This document shows positions 57,552 through 64,000 of a stretch of 64,000 nt of DNA, piece after piece (the stretch's first letter is position 1; each line of letters starts with the position of its first letter). The notes beneath the pieces are model-generated. The model did not search any database. It was not told where the DNA came from and was given only the letters and a program-made list of their open reading frames with translations. The translations under genes and the position numbers were made by a program. The DNA is from Podospora bellae-mahoneyi (taxonomy: Eukaryota; Ascomycota; Sordariomycetes; Sordariales; Podosporaceae): positions 1,674,001-1,738,000 of the forward strand of contig NC_085884.1 of the NCBI RefSeq assembly GCF_035222275.1, given 5' to 3'.

Positions 57552-58832
57552 GGATCACCACGATGTGTGTGGGTTTGTCTGCGGCACACAGTGCCTTGCG
57601 ACGTTGCAGTGCTTAATTTCCGCGACAGGCCTGGATGGGGATGCGATTTGCGCGCGGTGAGTCGAGGTGTTGATAGGATGAAAGAGTCGAGCGTGATGTC
57701 CACCGCCTGCCCTTGGTGTGCAGTGCGGTCCAGCGGTCTCGAGGGCACGGACCGGACTGGCGTTTGATCTCGTCGGTCGAAGGTGGAGTTGTGTTCTGTG
57801 AGGTCTGTGAGGCCCCTCACCACCAGGTACAAGGCACAAGGCACAAGGCACAGTTCTCTCTGTTGCCGCCGGCGGGCACACAAAGGAAGTATGTTCGTAT
57901 GTACGGGTGAGTCAATTGGGCAGTCCCAGCAGTCATGTACGGTTCAATGATGTGCGCAGATTGGACATTCATTCGCAGGCATGGGAAGCATTCGAGAATT
58001 GTGGGGATGCCACCACCACCTCAAGTGTCTGCAACAAGGGGCTCAATTCAATATATCGACGCACGGATCAGTGCGTGGTCTGCCACCCGTCCTCGGTTAA
58101 GCGAGCTCTCCTGCAGCCAGACCTTCCAGACTTTCCATATGCCTGGGCCTTTGTTTCCTTGGATATAGCCGACGATATGTTGGCACGATTGGTCAATCAA
58201 GAGAGCTTTCGGTGAAACTGAAACGTCCAAAGTACTCTGTGTGATGGCGGTAAGAAACACCTCAACCGGGCCATTTTCACACCATCCCTTCTGCAGTTGG
58301 TCAAGAAGCCTCCTGAAAATGCTCGGAAGTCCTCCCAAATAGGAAGGCCATCACACGAATCAGCAGTGAGTTCTCGCAGTGACAGGCACCTCTCGTCTGA
58401 CATGGCGTTCCATGTGATGAACCAGGTATCGATCTTTCCTTTCTACCAATGTGTTTCAAGTCTCGGCAAGGTCATGTCATTAAGAAGCAGCATTTTAATC
58501 ATATAGCTCCGCAATAGGAGCGAGGACCTTGATGGTTTAAGGCAGACAGAAACAATTACAATTTCCACTAACAGAGAACTGGAGTTAAAAAAGGCTCATA
58601 TTGCTCTACATCTCAACAACGGCCTAGATTAAGCAAATAGCTTCCATAGAAGCTCCGCCAGAAGAATTCCCTTTGGTCCCTGTTCCCTGCCCATTCAAAC
58701 GCCTGTCAACAATCCCTGACCTTTTCAAATCGGCGCCGACTTTTTCTTTGACTTCATTATATGCGTAACGTTCTGATATCATCGCCCCATTCCTAAACAC
58801 CACACCATATCCTTCTCCGTCCGTGATCCCAT
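56779..58832. other. Long intergenic region (2.1 kb)
   Basis: Between the kelch/BTB start and the peroxiredoxin stop. Contains a long CT microsatellite. No gene is recognised in either strand; the 268-residue minus frame at 57077-57883 is carried by repeats and has no domain. Confidence 0.45.
57508..57551. repeat. (CT)n microsatellite
   Basis: CT run of about 44 bp with one TTT interruption, about 730 bp upstream of the kelch/BTB start. Confidence 0.9.
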
Positions 58833-59639
58833 TTAGTCAATCTCGGGGAGAGGGGTGAAGCGGAGGTAAGGCTTGACGGCACGGAGGTTGGGGAAGAGCT
58901 TGGTGGCCTCGTCGCCCTTGATGCTGGGGTGGACAATGACATCATCACCGGGGACCCAATTGATGGGGGTGGTGACCTTGTGCTTGTCACCGGTCTGGAG
59001 GGACTGGATGACACGGAGGATCTCGGCGCTGTTGCGGCCGGTGGAGGCGGGGTAGGAGAGGATGCAGCGGATGGTCTTCTTGGGGTCGATGAAGAAGACG
59101 GAGCGGATGGTGAAGGCAATGCCCTTCTCATCGACGTTGGTGGTGTCCTGGTAGTCGATCCTATGGTTACACATGTCAGTGAGTGCTTGTGGTATTGTTA
59201 GCACAGGTAGGTCCAGCTCACATGTCATAAAGGTAGGCGACCTTGCGCTCCTTGTCGGCAATGATGGGGAAGTTGACCTGGGAGCCGGTGACGTCCTTGA
59301 TGTCGCTGATCCAGCCCTCGTGGCTGCCGAGGGTGTTGGCAGAGAGACCGATGAGCTTGACGCCGCGCTTGGAGAACTCAGGCTCGAGGCGGGCCATCTC
59401 ACCGAGTTCGGTGGTGCAGACGGGCGTGTAGTCCTCGGGGTGGGAGAAGAGGATGACCCAGTTGTCGCCAATGAACTCATGGAAGTCAATGGGACCCTTG
59501 GTGGTCTCGGCCTGGAAGTTGGGGGCAATGGTGCCCAGACGGAGGCTACATAAAAGTAAACAGTTAGTTGCCTGGCACGATGAAGCAAGATGGGGAGCTG
59601 GTGAGAGGGAACATACGGTTCGTTGCGCTCAGCAGCCAT
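58833..59639 (-). CDS. PRX1: 1-Cys peroxiredoxin (Prx6/PRX1 type)
   Basis: Exons 59639-59617 (23 nt), 59545-59222 and 59160-58833, GT-AG and in phase, giving 224 residues. The active-site block is FSHPEDYTPVCTTELGEMAR with the peroxidatic Cys in PVCTTE; the Pro, Thr and later Arg of the site are present (TIRSVFFIDPKKTIR). No resolving Cys-Pro pair is seen, so it is of the 1-Cys class. The C-terminal extension (DDVIVHPSIKGDEATKLFPN and the end RFTPLPEID) is that of Prx6. It reduces hydrogen peroxide and organic peroxides. No N-terminal targeting signal is evident, so it is likely cytosolic. CCCCT elements lie upstream. Confidence 0.93.
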   Translation of the reverse strand: MAAERNEPYVPSHQLPILLHRARQLTVYFYVASVWAPLPPTSRPRPPRVPLTSMSSLATTGSSSSPTPRTTRPSAPPNSVRWPASSLSSPSAASSSSVSLPTPSAATRAGSATSRTSPAPRSTSPSLPTRSARSPTFMTCELDLPVLTIPQALTDMCNHRIDYQDTTNVDEKGIAFTIRSVFFIDPKKTIRCILSYPASTGRNSAEILRVIQSLQTGDKHKVTTPINWVPGDDVIVHPSIKGDEATKLFPNLRAVKPYLRFTPLPEID

Positions 59640-59747
59640 TGGGAAGGTGTTTGGGTATCTTCACGTTAAAGTAGGGTATAGAAGACGAAGAAGACAGGCT
59701 GGAGATGCGAAGAACAGGAGAAAGGAGAACTACGTATGAGGTGATGG

Positions 59748-60090
59748 AGGGGCAGACCGTGGGCATTTAAACTTGCAGCAGCTCCTGTGAACGGTGGGTT
59801 CCTCCGACTCCTTGGGCCTCCGACTCCTTGGGCCTCCGACTCTCCTCAGCTCGCCTGGATTAATAAAGCGGCTTTTTACTGGGCCTCGCTACGCGTGACA
59901 ATGGCTGGGCTGGCAAGTGACCGAAGACATTCTCGTCCCATAGCCATCCATTCACGCCTTTGATCCCCGCGACAGCCCGAAACCAGCCGTCACAGAAGCT
60001 GCGAGCTCTCCTCCTGGGCGGTCCGACGCGGGGCATCTTGGGGGAGATTTGCCCCTCCATCAGCTTGACGTGGGGTAGAGAGCTGCCCCT
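59748..60090 (-). promoter_or_regulatory. Putative STRE elements upstream of peroxiredoxin
   Basis: Three copies of the stress-response core (AGGGG/CCCCT) occur at 59748-59752, 60052-60056 and 60086-60090, about 110-450 bp upstream of the start codon. The core is only 5 bp, so chance occurrence is possible; stress induction of this family makes function plausible. Confidence 0.35.
59801..59842. repeat. 16-bp tandem repeat, 2.6 copies
   Basis: Unit CCTCCGACTCCTTGGG, twice perfect and a third partial copy, about 160-200 bp upstream of the peroxiredoxin start. Confidence 0.9.
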
Positions 60091-60549
60091 CAGTGTCCGA
60101 ATTGGGATTGGCGGCGCATTGCGCGATCAAGCACGCCCGTGATTGGTCCCGAAGACGACGTAAAATATTATGTCATTTGGAGTGTGTTGTCGCAACACTC
60201 ACAACGCCATAGTGGGGGGTTGCACTTTGGTGGTGATTATTGACAACGCCAATGTTGTCTGGGTGGATGGAGGCGGGGGCTATTGAAGTCATTCTTGGCA
60301 CTCTCGTTTCGAGTGGGTTCGATACCTACATCGCCATCCGCATATCGGAGCATCGGTTGCCGGTGGCTTGCTCACATGGCACCCAGAAGAATGGGGGTGT
60401 CATCATATACGCAATAGGTCATTACTCTACAACAGTCTCGGGTATCAAAGTATGATGATCGACAGAGGAACAATGTCAATAAAGAAAAAAGGGCCATAAT
60501 GAAACTCCAAGCGCCCGCTGGAAACCGTCCTCGCAACACCCTCCCGTCG

Positions 60550-62588
60550 TCAAAGCTTCACCTTGCCGCCCTGCAGCGAGCTCCAATCATTTGGCCCAAA
60601 CCTCTCATATGATGCCCCCTTCAACCAGAAGATATCATCACTGCCAGTCTTGCTAGGATCCACGCCCTCGTTTCGCAGGCCGACCTTTTGCTGCTTGTTT
60701 GTCCCGGTGCTCTCGAGCGACCCATCCTTGGCGACTCGGAGGAAAAGAGGCAACGCGTATCTGGGCAGGTTGGCCCTTACATGCTCCGCCAGCGTCTTGA
60801 GCGTCTCGCTGGTAGGAACACCGTCATGTCCCAAAGCCGAGGGCTTGAAAACCACGGCTGCGCATCCAGCCCGGCCCTCATGTCCCGGAATCTCTACGCC
60901 ATACACATTTGACTCTTGGATTCCTGGATGAAGTCCCAAGATATGAGCCACCTCAGCGGTCGACACATTCTCACTCTTCCACCTGAAGGTATCGCCGATT
61001 CGGTCGTTGAAGTAGATCCTGTGCTCGCCATCTCGACGAACCACATCACCAGTCCGGAACCAAGCATCGCCTTTCGAAAAGACATTGCGCATGATCTTCT
61101 TGGACGTGGCACCCATATCGCCGTAGTATCCCTGAAACCTCGCCTCTACATTCTTCGCCGGGAGCGAAAAGAGCAATTCGCCTGGCTCGCCCTCCGGTGT
61201 TCGCACGCAGAATCCAGTCTTGGGATCTCTGAGTGGCAATTCCGTCTCATGATCAACCTCGACGATGGCGATAGATCGGCCAACAAGCAGGTTGTACAGG
61301 GCGCCAGCCCGTCCTACGGAGCCCATGCTGAAGTCGTTTCTGCTCACGTTCCATGTTGCAAAACTTCCCTCGGTGGCGCCGTAGAACTCGGCAATCGTCT
61401 CAATGCCGTACCGCTCCTTGAAGGCATTCCACACGTCGGGCCGAAGACCGTTTCCAAAGGCGACCCGGACTTTGTGCTTCTTGTCGAGGTTCTCGCCCGT
61501 GACGGGATCCAATTTTGTTGGGGCCGAGAGCAGATATCTGCATGTTTCGCCGACGTATTGGATGATCGTGGCATTGTGTTTTCGGACGTCGTCCCAGAAG
61601 TGACTAGTGGAAAATTTCCTGCTCATGGCAAATGTAGCGCCCACGTTCAAAGTGTGAGCAAATCCCAGCAGCATAGCCGTCGAATGGTAAAGGGGCATTG
61701 CCTATTGTGGTGGTCAGTGAAGCTTCCTCGCTATAGATATGGCACCTACAGTGTAAAACACATCATTCTTGCCCGTGCCAACCAATCGAGATGTAAAACC
61801 ACCAACAACAGCAACCTTGGCCCAAGAAACAATCGCGGCCTTGGGTAAACCTGTTGTGCCGCTTGTGTAAATAAGTATGCCCATTGCCTCGCCCGCCGCA
61901 CCACTCCGCAGCTCATCCGCAGGCCTGATACCATCAAACGCCAACATCTGACTCTCCAACTGTGGTGTCACAACTTCAAACATGGTTCCGCTCAGCTCGA
62001 ACTTGACATCCTCCCCAACGTTTCCAGCCACGGTAGGGTCGATCAGCATCAACCGCGCGTTCGCCCTCTTGACGCAGTGAACGAGTGCCGCACCGGTGAG
62101 GTTGTAGTTGATAAGTGCCGGAACAGCCCCGATAGCCCACAAAGCCAGCAACAAGAAAATAAAAGTGTCGGTATTCTGGAAGTCAAGCGCAACCATCTCC
62201 CCCTTCTTCACACCCCGGCGATCCTTGAGAAAATTGGCATAGCGGAGAACTGTGTCGTAGGCTTGCGCATATGTGTAAGTCATGTCTTCAAAACGAAGGA
62301 AAACGCGGTTTTCTGAGGACTTGGAGGTGGCGAGGTCTTCGAGGCGGTAAAAGAAGTTGACACGATCACGCTGAGTCCACCATGCCACGTTTGCTACCGT
62401 GGGCAGGATAGACTTCAACAAGTGCAGATCGTAAGAGACCTGCCATCGAGCATTCAGATATGCTGCGGTGGCCGTCAAGGCCGAGGCGGCGACTGGAAGA
62501 GATACCGGCACTGCGGGCTGTCAGATATCAAGTTGTTGTACCAAGAACTGCGATGCATGTGAATCGGAAGCAGCTTACAAGCAGCCAT
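60550..62588 (-). CDS. FAT1: Very-long-chain acyl-CoA synthetase / fatty acid transport protein (FAT1 type)
   Basis: Exons 62588-62579 (10 nt), 62510-61750 and 61701-60550, GT-AG and in phase, giving 640 residues. The first exon encodes only MAA plus one base. A hydrophobic N-terminal stretch (LPVAASALTATAAYLNA) fits membrane association. The AMP-binding motif is ILIYTSGTTGLPKAAIVSW and the FATP/VLACS motif is YFNDRIGDTFRWKSENVST. EFYGATEGSFATWN and TGDVVRRDGEHR complete the adenylate-forming core. It activates very-long-chain fatty acids to CoA esters with ATP and aids their uptake; location would be ER, lipid droplet or peroxisome. The C-terminus KVKL is not a PTS1 (SKL-like) signal in the strict sense. 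Confidence 0.93.
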
Positions 62589-63681
62589 GATCGCGTTTTT
62601 TTTTGGCTATTTCGAGGTCGCTAAACTGCTAAAACAGCACTGATGAACCTCGAAAGCGAAATGGTATTGCAAACAGGAAGGATTAAAGATCTTTATATAA
62701 AAACGTGGTGTCAATAAAAAGGCAAGCAACGTCGCAGCGGGCGAGTGGAATGTTGACCCTAACTTCAGATCCGGCAAGTTGGTCGTGGTTGATCGTACCT
62801 GGAACTTCTTAACGGCACTAGCAGGGATTGGTCAGATACAGCGCCGTCATCGACGGTTGGTTCCGCAAACTGACGTTGTTAAACGGAAGACCAAAGTTGA
62901 GGTGTGGTATGGAGATATATATCAAGTGAGTGACAGATAGGGTGACACAGCATTCCTTATACCTCAATATCGGACTGCGTGGTGTCGGGAGGCGGTCACG
63001 AAAGCCGCCGGTAGGAACGGGCTGATCGTCTCGTTCAACGACCCCGATGCAACACAGGCCACTCGACATGCCTCCATGCTCTTCAAATGGACCTCGGTTC
63101 GTATGTACGCCACTGGGCGAGAGCCAAGGAACTTCCCATTTAAACTGGGCTGGTGCTCGTGGTGCCTCGCGAGATCCGGATAGGCCGAAGCACACGTTGA
63201 GAGTGAGAATTGTCACTCTTGGACCGCTGTCGTTCATGTGTGCCACTGAGAAACAACGCCGTCCGGTTCCTATTGAACCTAGCATCCCAGGTGGTCGGGT
63301 AGTAAGTATACTTGTACCTAACCAAGTGATGTTCAGGGTCCAAGTGTATGGGTTGACATTCAAACGGCGCGCAGTGCATGGAAGCGGCATCGAAGCTTTG
63401 ACCATGTGGACCCATCGCGTTGGCTCAAGAGCTTCGACTCCGTGTCGCGAATGACGAGGCGCGGCGGGTTTCAACGTTGGCCTCCCGTTGCCGTTGCCAT
63501 GCCCGACACCCGTTTATCGTTATCTTCACGTGCGTACCTGAAAGTGTCTAACCAGACTGGGAAATTTGGCTTTAATTGCTGCAAGCATTGTGTCGCGCTG
63601 GCGCATTCGTGGTGAGGCGTGTTCCTCTCGAATCAAGGCGCCGGCAACGAACTCGATGGACGCCGCCGAGTCCGCATCGCC
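62589..63681. other. Divergent promoter region (1.1 kb)
   Basis: Between the FAT1-type gene (minus) and the GPI17-type gene (plus). Open frames at 62818-63474 (minus) and 63047-63454 (plus) overlap on opposite strands and carry no known motif, so I do not call them genes. Confidence 0.45.
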
Positions 63682-64000
63682 ATGTCTGCTCAACCACTCC
63701 CCAGCAACGACAATGACGTTTCCATCGCAACGATAGCCCCCAAGCAAGAAGCGCCAACTTCATCCAAAAAACTTCCCCCGCCAGAGAAGCCGTCTGACGT
63801 GCGCCGGCGCAGCCATGTCATCCTCTCCTTTTGGCTGATTGTCCTCCTTTTGGGTCTCCCCATATGGTGGAAGACCACCACCATATACCGCGCCGATCTT
63901 CCCTTGGAGGACATGTTAGAATGGGCAGACGGAAAGGTTGGCAGTTCCACGGCCTGCTCCAAAACTGACTGCTAACGCTGCCCGCCATGTTCTAGGCCTG
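63682..64000 (+). CDS. GPI17: GPI transamidase subunit PIG-S/Gpi17, N-terminal part, runs off window
   Basis: Exon 1 spans 63682-63936 and starts MSAQPLPSNDNDVS. After a hydrophilic lead it reads RRRSHVILSFWLIVLLLGLP then IWWKTTTIYRADLPLEDMLE and WADGK, a well conserved PIG-S signature with the first transmembrane helix. A GT-AG intron runs 63937-63995 with a gctaac branch site and tctag acceptor, and the second exon begins at 63996 and leaves the window. PIG-S is a subunit of the ER GPI transamidase that attaches GPI anchors to proteins. An upstream in-frame Met at 63619 is less likely to be the start. Confidence 0.9.

Larger units (their letters stand above)
59640..60549. other. Intergenic, peroxiredoxin promoter
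   Basis: About 910 bp upstream of the peroxiredoxin gene and downstream of the FAT1-type gene. Contains a 16-bp tandem repeat and CCCCT motifs (separate entries). No gene seen. Confidence 0.5.

Noticed and set aside
57077-57883. 268-codon minus open frame
   Set aside because: Length is carried by the CT microsatellite (RERERER) and flanking low complexity; no domain.
62818-63474. 218-codon minus frame and antisense 135-codon plus frame
   Set aside because: They overlap on opposite strands in a promoter region and show no recognisable domain.

Overview
The window is nuclear DNA from a filamentous ascomycete. Genes are separated by 0.3-3.5 kb and split by short GT-AG introns of about 47-80 bp with CTAAC-like branch points. 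The protein set is typical of Pezizomycotina: an ascomycete laccase, a PREG/PHO80 cyclin, a HET relic, a PLAC8 protein and MirB/Sit1-type and sugar MFS transporters. Protein similarity from memory suggests Sordariales, but I cannot name the species. I see no prophage, CRISPR array, intact transposon or viral element.

Layout. 0-12 kb is accessory: an MFS siderophore-type transporter, a membrane-anchored DUF3445 (heme-dependent N-demethylase-like) protein, a decayed HET gene, a five-exon sugar transporter and a SET-domain protein whose NHxC region does not read through. 12-20 kb holds a decayed M20 amidohydrolase, the PHO80/PREG-like cyclin and a long empty upstream region with microsatellites. 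20-24 kb has the proteasome beta-1 subunit (PRE3), an Erv2-type sulfhydryl oxidase and a small secreted protein. 24-29.5 kb has a pyruvate decarboxylase-family enzyme, an unrecognised protein and an amidohydrolase-2 family enzyme, all on the minus strand. 29.5-34 kb is compact: mitochondrial bL36, a LYR-motif protein built from three short exons, an Naa40-type acetyltransferase, a PLAC8 protein and tRNA-Asn(GTT). 34-46 kb has a six-exon membrane protein with one GC-AG intron, a C2-domain protein, a Nudix hydrolase and a Kin4-like kinase. 46-64 kb has a laccase, a small conserved protein, a membrane-protein relic, a kelch/BTB (Ral2-like) protein, a 1-Cys peroxiredoxin, a FAT1-type acyl-CoA synthetase and the start of GPI17/PIG-S.

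The genes do not form an obvious pathway or biosynthetic cluster. Most neighbours look like independently regulated housekeeping or nutritional genes. Two small genes (LYR protein, 30448-30905; 123-residue protein, 50948-51464) have no long open frame and were assembled here from splice signals and codon phase. The most notable structural point is a 15-nt exon in PRE3 that carries the catalytic threonine codon. I did not find a convincing new multi-gene system.
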